Shown here in pieces: positions 1 to 9,950 of a DNA stretch of 64,000 nt (its first letter is position 1; each line of letters begins with the position of its first letter). The notes beneath the pieces are model-generated. The model ran no database searches and had not been told where the DNA came from. It worked only from the letters and a program-made list of their open reading frames with translations. The stretch lies in the NCBI GenBank assembly GCA_973895155.1, contig OZ316895.1, positions 4,588,001 through 4,652,000 on the forward strand, given 5' to 3'. The DNA comes from Marsupella aquatica (Eukaryota; Marchantiophyta). Made by a program: the position numbers and the translations under genes.

Positions 1-3000
1 TTGAAACACTAGCCCGAATACGAGTGTATATGCACAAGAAGGGCTCCCCGGTAGCCATGCCTGTCCCTACCCAGTCACAATCATAATCTAAATATCAAAA
101 TTATCTGTTGACAGAGAAATTACAGCCTGTGATTTTACTCTACAAAGTAGCTCTTGATCTTGACTCTTCAATCAAGAATTATAGTATAGATTCCAAGTTT
201 TGTGGAATGTGTGGTCATAAGTTAATTTAATGAGATCTTAATTTATTGAGTGGGGGTTTTTTGGCCAGCGTTTATAGTTTATACCAAGTAGTAATTAGCA
301 TAGCATTGGGTGACACGCTCAGCAACCCAAGTCACCTTGTTTTTGCACCAAACTTTGGAAACTGTGTTTAGCTTGTATAGATACTGGTAGTCACACATGG
401 AAACTAACACATATACCGAGAGTCCTATTTGTGACACTTTTCCTACTTACCTTGCCGTACTTTCCTTGTCTCCCTAGATCATTAGATTCTGGTAATGGGT
501 CGGGTCTATGACTAAGTGGGAAACTGCCTATTTGAAGACCAAGAAAAACCGTGTCTAATTGTTGCCAAAAGCAGCGAATACTTTTTAGTGATGTGGGATT
601 TCGAGAAATTTTTGCACCTGAAAAAAAGTTGCTTCAAAGTGTAGCTTTTGATGTCAAATTATTAGTTAGATGGGCCCAACTAAGTTTTCTGGGCCCAAAT
701 TATTAGTTAGACTAGCCTTTGAACATCAATAATTGTTGAGCAAAAGCAAATTGTTGAGACAGAGGGAAAGTTACCTTCATTTCGTACCCGAAGTGGAGAG
801 TAGGTTTCTGCCCGCAGCTTGTCTTCACTGTAGACCATACTCCTTAACTTAACTTTTCTTTGCCCTTATATACTGAAGTGCCATCTTGGTTCGCGCTGGC
901 ATCATTAACCAGGTTTTAGTCCAGCAAATAATGGTCATTTGACCCAAAGCAAACTTTCTTTTCTTCATTATTTAATTAAGAAATCATGTGTCTACTGAAA
1001 AGTTAGTGATTACACTAATACTCATCGAATAATCATGCCTAACATCTATATACCGAAATTCTTTGAAGGTTTCACAAGTATGCCGACAAGGGGGGCCCAT
1101 TTATTATTTTATTGGTGCAAACCTGGTGACACTATTATGTCAGATGGCTTCCACTAGAGTCAAGTTCTAGAGCCTACTTGTCTAGGAGCTTCACTGTAGA
1201 CCATAGCCCTTAGTGTAGTTTCTCTTTAATTTATAGTTTACCATGTCTAAGTGCAGGTTGACAGGAAGACACCGGAACTCAGCTTGTACTTAACCATAGT
1301 ATGCAACATGTTATAAGTGAGTTAGATATCATTTAATATGCACATGACTATACATGTAGTGCCCAATAAGTGTGGGAAATTAATTATGCACTTTCTCATA
1401 TCGGATGTCAGGTCACACATACTGGACCCCTCCTATCTTGAGCCCCTCGTGTTTCAAGACTTTTACTACTTAATTGGAGTAGCGTATGAGACTACTTTTG
1501 ATAATTGTCTGCTGCACTTTTTCTTTTTGTCTTGAAAGTAAATGGGAAGGAAAAGTGTCACATTGGGATGGGGGAGTCTGATGCACTTATCCATAGTTGT
1601 TTTTTTATGTATGTGTTGTCTGTTTCTTATGTCTGCAGGCCTCCCATGCAGGACGTATTTATGTGCTGTATGTTTCTTACGTACCTGTTGCCCATATTAT
1701 CCTTAAATAGGACTTTAATGCAATTAACAGCTTAAGATGTTTTTCTTTTAACTAATTTTAGTAGAAGTATAGGAGAATCTTCCTGTAATAGTTGGGGGGC
1801 TATTATTGCCAATAATGCTTAGACAGGACCTTAGTACACTTAAAGCTTATGAAGTTCTACTCGAGACAAACAATGAAAATGGCCTTATGCAACAAAAAAG
1901 TCTACAAAAAGGCAGCTTTTCGCTAATTTCAATAGCGCAGGATAATCTTCCTATCAAAATGAGTTGATCCAATACTTGACTGTGCATTTGTTTTTCAATA
2001 TTGGCCAGAATTATAAAGTGAAAAATCACTGAGGGCACGACTTATAGTACAATAGGCCCTGCTTAGTATTTTTGACCATCCGCATTTGACCATGCAATCT
2101 TCCATAAGATTCAGAGGAGAAAATTCACAAAAAACTTTCAACACTGGAAAAATGTCTGTATTATATAGTAAAGTTTAGTGATGTCTACAAAAACAAGATG
2201 TTCAGATCCTGTTTAGAGAGTCTATTATTGCCCTTAATGTCCTGAACTAGGACCTTATAACATTTAACAACTTTAGAGATTTTAAATTTCAGTAGAACCA
2301 TAGGAGAATCTTCCCCATAATAATGACTTGATGCAAAACTTGACGGTGCATTTTTTTCCAGAATTAAACTAAAGCTTGGATAGACTGACAAAGTTAAAGC
2401 TTGGATAGACTGGCAAAGTTTGGATGGACCAGAAACTAAAAAGCTTGGATGGACTCACTGGCAAAGTTTGGATGGACTTGCTCAGAACATTTAAACTGAT
2501 TCAGATCATAGTGTTTACACTTGACTGAAATGTGAACTATAAACTGTCTCCTTACCATTTGTAGCTGGTTTCAATATTGAACTGGATTAACTTGATAACT
2601 TGGCTACTTTGAGCTTGAAAGACATCAAGACGTCATGCTATTACTAAGGATCATCATGATTATTTTCTCCCCAAGGTAATAACACCATCAACTACAATCC
2701 CACGACCAGTTCCTTTGTCTTTTCGGTGTACAAGCGACCATCACTTTTATGCAATCCATGGGGACAGTCATGGGACAGTCAGGGACAAGCTTTCGTTTCT
2801 GTTTTACAAGACTGCCAGATTATAAAATGAAAAATCACGAAGGGCACTATGTATAGTATAATGGGCCCCACTAAGTATTTCTCTGCGGCTGAAGTCGGCA
2901 CAGCCAGAATTTGTAGGCCCTGTAAAGTACTGTAGCAGCATCGAGAACCACACCATCCAGAACTCCAGTAGTCCAGTCTCCAGAAAGGCAGAAGACCAGA

Positions 3001-3200
3001 ACTGTCTCAACCCAGCTGCACTTTAATGGCAGTCGCCAATGTCAAAATGACGACAATCCTTGCAGCAGCACGAACAGGGAGGCGAGTTCTTCGTTTCTTC
3101 GTTTCTTCGTCTCCACATTTCCAAACACGGAAACAAATCCTTTGGAAGCAACGACGCAGAGCAAACGAAAGATGAAGAAGAAGAAGTACAAAACTAGGCC
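1..3200. other. Gene-free AT-rich stretch with degenerate repeats
   Basis: I find no open frame here with codon structure or a recognisable protein motif. The stretch contains several diverged copies of one dispersed repeat. Parts near 1790-2060, 2215-2390 and 2815-2880 share blocks such as 'ctattattgcc', 'aggagaatcttcc', 'gaaaaatcac' followed by 'gggcac', and 'gggccc...ctaagtattt'. A short run at 2375-2480 repeats 'aagcttggat(a/g)gac' and 'ggcaaagttt' several times. It looks like old transposon debris. The family is not identified. Confidence 0.6.
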
Positions 3201-4447
3201 CCAGTCGCTGACAGCTCGCAGAGGCTCACGTTCAGGTTGACAAAACAATTGCTGTACTGAGTCCGATGAGTGATGATGAGTGATGGAGTGATGAGCCGCT
3301 GAGGTTGAAGAGACATTGAGAATGTAGCCACTGTCGTGTAGAGCTCATCAGAGGCAGGCAGGCAGGCAGCAGGCAGTTCAGGGCCAGCCGCATGAGTGGT
3401 TGCCGTACTCCAGCAGGCAAGCGAAAAGCAGAAGCTAAGCGAAGAGCACGATGTACGGGGCGGTGTTCACAGAAGCACATTCAATACATGTCCAGTTCTG
3501 ATTCCGGACTGCAAGCGAATCAGTGGGCACCGTAATCCGTGTGGGGGTGTGTCTCTCTGTGTGTCTCTGTCAGTCGGAGTGTGTGCTGGTTGGCCTCCTT
3601 TCGCTCGTTTTGTTCCTCTGTCGCGATCCACTTTTGCTCTGCTCTTCCTGAGTGTCTGCTATTTAGATTGATATCTGTAGTGGTCCACTTTTCCTCTGCT
3701 CTTGCAGAGTTCCCTATTTAGATTAGCAGAAGCTGTTGATTGATCGTTCGATTGGAGATCTGTCGAGTCGAGACAGACGATGTTTGTCTTCTCCTGTCGA
3801 ATGGAGGTTTGTCACAGTGTTCTGTTCTCAGCAGCAGGATCATTGGTAACAGCTCCAGGTCGTAATTCAACGGAGAGGGTTATTGCATGATTCGGCTCGA
3901 TGAGGGGCCCTGTTGTCAGTTTGTCAGTGGAGTTTGCGAGCTCATGAGTAAGGCAGGGGCATTGAAGGAGAACAACAACAAGAAGAAGAACAACAAGAAG
4001 AGAACAGTCAGTTGTCGCATCGTGTTCATCAAGGAGTGATGTCATGCTAGTGTTTGGTAGGACTGGGGGTCTTTGTGGGGGAATGAAGTGGCGTATTGCC
4101 AGTCTGATTCGTGGCATGGAGATTCGATTTCCCTCGCCTGTATTCACACTCTAGTAATGGTTGTTCGACTTGGGCTGCCCAAGGAAGGAAGAGAGCACAA
4201 GCTGGAGGAGAGAACGGGAGCTTCACGGTCGAAGTGGAGCGGAGCACATGCTCTCAAGAAGACAATTGCTGTGAATTCAGCTGGCTTGATGTTGATGGGG
4301 CGTACTCTGTAGCATAAAGGGCTCGGCCTCGTGGTGCCTCGATTGCGCGGAGATAAGGAGGAGAAGGGGTGCAATTTGCGTTTTCCACTCGAAGAACAGC
4401 TCTTTATGTGCAAGTGGAAGGTTCGTGCCCGAAAGGGTTCGACTACT
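3200..4447 (+). promoter_or_regulatory. Upstream region / probable 5' leader of the repeat membrane-protein gene
   Basis: This stretch lies directly upstream of the first gene and is richer in G, C and purine/pyrimidine tracts than the DNA to its left. It contains (CAGG)n-like runs near 3355-3375, a CT/GT-rich stretch at 3540-3570, and AAC/AAG-rich runs at 3970-4000. I see no clear TATA box, so no transcription start can be placed. In-frame ATGs at 4331 and 4406 precede the preferred start at 4448. The region may therefore hold a long leader, possibly with short upstream frames. This is inference from position and composition only. Confidence 0.35.
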
Positions 4448-7400
4448 ATGCCTTCTGACGAAGAAAACATGATTGACCAGCACCTTGCAGAACTGCAGCT
4501 GCTCAATTCGGCAGCTGTGGTTGATGGGGCGGCGAGGATGAATGGAAACTCAGCATCCGGCGAGTTGAGCATGACGAAATCAAATGGCCATCCAGCAGCT
4601 GCCCCAGGTGACGAGGAAACGATGGGGGAGGAGGAGAAGACCAGTCGTCATGGAGCTAGTAATGCCGACCAGTTGAGCAAAAACAAGCTTTCTCGTCGTG
4701 TCTCACATATCGACAGGTACCTCTCTCTCTCTCTCGCCCTCTTAGTCTCTTGAATTCTCTTCCCAGCTTCTATGGGCAGAGAACATGACTCTTGTTTGCT
4801 TCATGGAAGTCTGTGCAGTGTTGGTCGCGCTGGCCAAGGTTTTGTGGGTCCTTGTGGACTTTAAATTCATTCATTCTCTTCTCTCCCCTCATGCCCTGTC
4901 GACGTTTGTCAACAATTCCGTCCGTAGACGAGTTTCCTGCTGTTAAAGCACGAGAGGATATCGGATACCAGCTCCCTTTAATTCTGTCCAAAGATATCCA
5001 TCTTGGTCTTGGGTTAGAAGCTCTTGGGCATGTGTGCTCGTTGTCCTCTTGCTATGGACTCCTGAAGCTTACTGTACTGAAGATGCTCTTCGCGGTATCC
5101 ACAGGCGAATGTATCTCCTCAGTATGACTGCATTACCCATGTACTCTTCCCTCAAATTCTGTACACATTTCTTTGTCATGTGACATTGACCCTGGTGCCT
5201 AGCTAATCCCGTCTAATAGTTTATTCGCTTCTGGTGCTCTTGGGAGAACGTACATTACCTTCCAAGCTCTTCGTAAACTTAGACATTGCCTTTAATTTCT
5301 TGTGTTTTGTCTCCATCTCCGAGGGTAATGTTTGGAAATTACTGGTCTCTTGCCCGTTCCCGGTGGAGGCAACGTACATCCAGTTTTGCTCTCGGTGTAG
5401 TAAGTTTATGTTGGTGACTTGATGCTCGCATGATTTGGAGTGGGTATTTTTTTTATTTCAACAGCATTAACCGACTGATTGACATTCATAGTTCTAATGA
5501 ACTCTAACTCAAATATTTCAGTTTATCTCCAGAGGTGGTGAGAGCTCTTCAGTCGACCTTCGGTGGAAAGCTGGATGAGATCAGGTCAAGGTTTGGGCCG
5601 ATTACGCCATCGCCTCCCCCGACACGTCCGCCACCTCGGATTCCAACTCCTCTACCAACTCCACCTTCGTCACCCCCAATGCCACATTCACCACCAGAGA
5701 AACATACCTGGGTAGAGAGGGTTGCATCACCCCTAAGGCCACCTTCACCGCCCGAGAAATGTACCTTGGTAGAAAAGCTTGTATCACCCCCATGGCCTCC
5801 TTCACCACCCGAGAAACGTACCTCGGTAGAGAAGCTTGTATCACCCCCATGGCCTCCTTCACCACCAGAGAAACGTACCTCGGTAGAGAAGCTTGCATCA
5901 CCCCCATGGCCTCCTTCACCACCAGAGAAACGTACCTCGGTAGAGAAGCTTGCATCACCCCCATGGCCTCCTTCACCACCAGAGAAACTTATCTTGGTAG
6001 AGAAGCTTGCATCACCTCCAAGGCCTCCTTCACCACCAGAGAAGCTTACCTTGGTAGAGAAGCATGCATCACCCCCAAGGCCTCCTTCACCACCAGAGAA
6101 ACTTATCTTGGTAGAGAAGCTTGCATCACCTCCAAGGCCTCCTTCACCACCAGAGAAGCTTACCTTGGTAGAGAAGCATGCATCACCCCCAAGGCCTCCT
6201 TCACCACCAGAGAAACTCACCTTGGTAGAGAGGCTTGCAGGAAAAGAAGGAGCAAATATGCTGATAGCCTATTTTTCCGCCATCTTCCTCTCAGGCTTCA
6301 TTCTTTTGGCAACAGAAGAAGACGACGCGGATGGTAATATTGACAGCGAGGAAGATTTCTGTAGAGTAGTGGGGATTGAAAGTGGATGTGCTCGTCTGTT
6401 TGGTTACATCCTGCCAGTGGTGCTCACGGCCAGTTTCTTCACGGTCGCACTGGTGTTCTTTGTTTTTGACGTCTCCTTCAGTTTTCTTAACATCCTCACG
6501 GCTGCCAAAGTTTTTTTCTTTGAGACGAAGAAGAACAAGTCCACATTGATATCTGGAGAGTATCAGGATGATGGAAGAAATGGCTGGACCCGACCCACTG
6601 GCGCTCGATTGGTAGTCCTCTTCGTCAGTGACCTTGGCTTCATAGTCGTCTCCAGCGCTTTTCTTTGGATGTCCAAAATCTCAACTATGGACCCGCTACA
6701 CGCCATCTGTGAATGGAGGCTTCAATTACTCTGGATGGTGGGTTTGCTGGTCATGGACGTGGTGATCCTGCTCTCAGCCGTCAAATCATTTAGCGACCCT
6801 GGAATTTCCGATGAGAGCATTCACACTGCAGCTAAAAGGGTAGCCATCATTCTCTGTGTTTTACTCGCTTGCACCGCTGCTATCAACCAAAATTCCGCCC
6901 CAGACTCGAAGGAACTCGGACCGTGTGCACGACGAACCCCTCCTGATAATCCGATTCAGACTTTTGAGCCCTTGCAAAATGAAGTGCTGCTTCCCAAGTG
7001 TGCTGGCAACGATGGACCTGAGTTGTTGCAATGTGAATGGCGGCCCCAAAGTAGAGAAAAAAAGGTTCGACATCTCGACTGGTGCGAAGCAAATCAGCCA
7101 TCATGTGATTGGCCTCGAGTTAAACAGATTCAGCTCTATGAACGAAAGGATGTTTGTAGGATAGATTTGCCTCAATGCGATTGGCCCTTTATGAAGCAAA
7201 TCCAACCTTATGAGAACAAGGATCGTTGTGAAGCTGTCGACTTGGTTAAATGCCAGTGGCCTTGGGTCAAGCAGATTCACTTGTATGAACACGACGAGCG
7301 TTGTCAACCGAAGGACGTGACTCTCCAACAATGTGACTGGCCTTGGTTGAAGCAGATCCAATTGTTTGAGGCCCAGGACCGGTGCCCACTGAAGAATCCA

Positions 7401-7508
7401 GACGAATGCGAATGGCCCTGGGTGAAACAAATTCAGCTTCTCGAACGCAAGGATTCTTCGGCTCCCCTACGTTGTCTCTCTAGGAAGGCCGGCAACTACA
7501 CTTTGTAA
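4448..7508 (+). CDS. Unrecognised repeat-rich multi-pass membrane protein (Pro-rich repeats, ~5 TM, Cys-Trp-Pro repeats)
   Basis: Two exons, 4448-4716 and 5522-7508, join in phase (codon AG|T) and give 751 residues. ATGs at 4406 and 4331 would add 14 or 39 residues. Residues 1-94 are hydrophilic and acidic. About 145-330 hold ten 19-residue units of the form PPSPPEKxTxVEKLASPPx. Hydrophobic segments lie near 336-353, 381-410, 450-471, 491-511 and 529-544. From about 593 to 745 comes a tail of five clear repeats and one degenerate first repeat, consensus C-[DEQ]-W-P-x-x-K-Q-I-x-x-x-E-x-x-x-x-C, each 24-27 residues. No signal peptide is seen at the N terminus. If there are five membrane spans with the N terminus inside, the tail with its paired cysteines would be outside the cytosol, where disulfides can form. 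I do not recognise the family and assign no function. The open frame over 2 kb, the clean splice and the conserved repeat spacing argue that it is a real gene. Confidence 0.8.
5681..6245 (+). repeat. 57-bp coding minisatellite, 10 units
   Basis: Ten head-to-tail 57-bp units encode the 19-residue Pro-rich modules of the membrane protein. Units 3-5 are nearly identical to one another. Units 6-7 and 8-9 form an almost identical 114-bp pair (LILVEKL then LTLVEKH), so amplification took place at two scales. Because 57 is a multiple of three and the unit lacks stops in other frames, long spurious frames also appear on both strands here. Confidence 0.9.
7030..7480 (+). repeat. Coding Cys-Trp-Pro repeats (5 clear + 1 degenerate)
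   Basis: The protein tail carries units beginning CEWRP, CDWPR, CDWPF, CQWPW, CDWPW and CEWPW. All but the first share K-Q-I at +6 and a Glu/Asp-rich end. Most units close with a second Cys, while the last replaces it with Ser-Ser. DNA identity between units is much lower than in the Pro-rich block. The amino-acid pattern has therefore been kept while silent sites diverged, which suggests constraint on the protein. Confidence 0.85.
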
Positions 7509-9510
7509 TCATTGAGCACTTTAATGTATCATGTATTAGTCGAACTGAACAACGCCGCAAGCTGCCGAATGCTCCCCTTCGTGGTAAGCTTACGACAGCT
7601 GAGAAGTGAGAAGATCTGGTTCGAGCGACCGTGAGTTTGGACTGGTGTATTAAAAATACATCCACCCATCATCACTTGCATTTCCGAGCCTCAGCGAGGT
7701 TAACGCATCCCAAGAGCACTGTATTGAAACACGGTATGATATTATGGGTGCATCGGATTTCAGAGTGCGAAGGGGCTGTATGGATGCGAACATGACCCAG
7801 ATGATGGCTGCTGTGTCAACAGGATTTGTCACCCAATCGTTCTGCACAACCCAGTAACTGCTCCGAACGCCTGTTTTCTTCCAAGCATTTCGCTGGTAAC
7901 CCGAAGAGAAGGGTTACACTGTAATGTTTGTCTACTACATTTTCTCCTTTGAAGACGAATAATGTACAGTCTGTCTCGGACACGTAAGCATAGGGTTCCT
8001 GATAATTCTTAATCCTTGAAGCTTCTGTGTCGGATCTCACGGATACATGTGAGAATCGCGCACGGAATTGAAAATTATATTGAAAATTTACAAACAGCAT
8101 GGAACAAAACTTGTTGGTGAGAGGCGATGCTACTGATTGGCTCTAGTCTTTCAAATGCTTTTCTGGCGAGTACTCGAACAGATATGTACCCAATGGTGTG
8201 GCTCAAATTGGAATCCCATGTAGAGTCAGAACAAGAAACGTTTTGGGCAGCAAGTAAGCAGATTGGATACAGGATGCCATCAAACGGTAAGCGAAAGCTA
8301 CTATGTAAGAGTATAGGATACGTAAGTTTTGCTTTGAAGGTCTATAAACAATGAGGCAGATTTTTTCACGAGAAATTCATAAAAATCCTCACTTTTTCAG
8401 AGCACGCTCCGCTGTTCTCTCGCACTGCTTTTTCAGGTTTCCTCTTGCTACAGCCCAAGTTTGGTATCAAAGTCCACAGTACCGCTACCACTGTACTACT
8501 GTGTGCCAATCTATTGTACATAGGGCATTTGACAGTATTCCTTGGGAAGGGTTGAAGGGTTGATCAGCAAGTTGGCATGCTTGCATGGGCAAATTTCCCT
8601 CAATATATAATGGTGCCGGCCAAGCGTCAATATGCAAAGCAGTGCATATTGGAAGAAGGTGGGAAAAATGAAAGGAATGACAATTGGAATGCGAAACTAA
8701 ATCAAGGTCATGAAATGATAACCTGGCAAAAGAACTGTCATTACAGCTATGTCACTAGCAATTAGTGATTTAGCCTGTCAATTCAGCGATGAAGAGCTGG
8801 AAATGAATGGAAAGGCAACGACATCTTTCAAGGGAAGAAAAATGACACTAGCAATTAGTGATTTAGTGATTTAGCCTGTGAATTCAGCGATAAGGAGCTA
8901 TAAATAAATGGAAATTCAACGACATCTATCAAGGCAAGAAAAATAAAAGAGCTGGCCACACTCCATGGAAGCCACGTAGAGCACCGCGTTTTCGCTCTGA
9001 ACCTCTACCGACTTACCATCCATCCACAGTAATTCCATCCTGCTCCACTTGGCACCAAAAGCTTACTCGGCCTCTCCCTAGTCTGCTGGTGGGGAGCGAA
9101 GCTACTCTACGCTGCAACCGTAGGTGGGGTGGTAACCAAACTGCAACGTTGTCGAATTCAAGAGTCATGAGGTGATGAGGGCTCGGGAGGGCCACTAAAA
9201 GTGTGAGTTGTTGAACATGACTGGGTACACTCAGCGGCGCTGCCTCATTCCAATATAGTACACTTGTCAGCTGTGTACAGTTTTCAAGGACAACACTTCT
9301 GCACTCTTGCAGCCGCCCATAGCTTACAAGTCCAATTCCGTCCCGCTCTCGCACGAATCCACTACTATACACCGTGCTCCCCAGTTGTACGCTCTCTCTC
9401 TCTCTACATATATACCTCTCTCTGCTCCCGAGGCCAGCCAGCAGGATGATGGATGGATGAATGGAAGGAGGGAATAGGAAGAACAACAAGGACGGCTCGG
9501 TGAAGTCGGT
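7509..9510. other. Intergenic, no supported gene; ~93-bp direct duplication
   Basis: No frame here has recognisable protein features. Its first few hundred bases probably include the 3' UTR of the membrane-protein gene. A direct duplication of roughly 93 bp occupies 8752-8945, with both copies carrying 'cactagcaattagtgattt' and 'ttcagcgat'. A CT-rich run (ctctctctctc) lies at 9390-9425. Confidence 0.55.
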
Positions 9511-9514
9511 GGCA

Positions 9515-9606
9515 ACAGACAGTGAGGGACGACGAAATTGTCCAGTCTCCACCATATCCGACAGACAGTGAGGGACGACGAAATTGTCCAGTCTCCACCA
9601 TATCCG
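9515..9606. repeat. 46-bp perfect tandem duplication
   Basis: Two identical 46-bp units (9515-9560 and 9561-9606) begin 'acagacagtgagggacgacg'. The identity implies a recent duplication. The open frames on the minus strand here run through the repeat and look accidental. Confidence 0.9.
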
Positions 9607-9683
9607 ACATGCCACCAACGTCGACTATTTGCTGTCAGTACCGACGATTCCAATCAGAATGAGAACGCCGCTGCTACGCCAGG

Positions 9684-9950
9684 TCTGTCTATCACGTAAA
9701 GTAGTGCTCATCACCTATCGCGCATTGTATATTAGATATGTCTATCACGAAAAGCAGTGCCCCTCACCGATCGCGCTCTGTATATTAGATATGTCTATCA
9801 CGAAAAGCAGTGCCCATCACCGATCGCGCTCTGTATATTAGATATGTCTATCACGAAAAGCAGTGCCCATCACCGATCGCGCATTGTATATTAGACATCT
9901 CCATATCAAAAGTAGGGCCATCGCCGTTCGGGCAATGCATAAACAATTAG
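9684..9950. repeat. 53-bp minisatellite, 4 good copies plus a diverged fifth
   Basis: The word 'tgtctatcacg' recurs at 9686, 9739, 9792 and 9845, exactly 53 bp apart. Copies 2-4 are almost identical. The first is diverged, and a fifth decayed copy reaches about 9950. Each unit ends near 'tatattagata'. No coding role is seen: 53 is not a multiple of three. Confidence 0.92.

Noticed and set aside
5549-6220. 223-codon minus-strand frame rich in Gly, Ser and Phe
   Set aside because: It is the complement of the 57-bp coding array. It has no splice partners or ATG context outside the repeat.
5759-6337. 192-codon plus-strand frame of repeated 'YLGREACIT' units
   Set aside because: It is an alternative phase through the same array. 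The true frame continues into the membrane domain and joins the upstream exon in phase.
9013-9653. Overlapping 109-201-codon minus-strand frames
   Set aside because: They read through the 46-bp duplication and CT-rich DNA. Composition is low-complexity and there is no domain or supported splice site.
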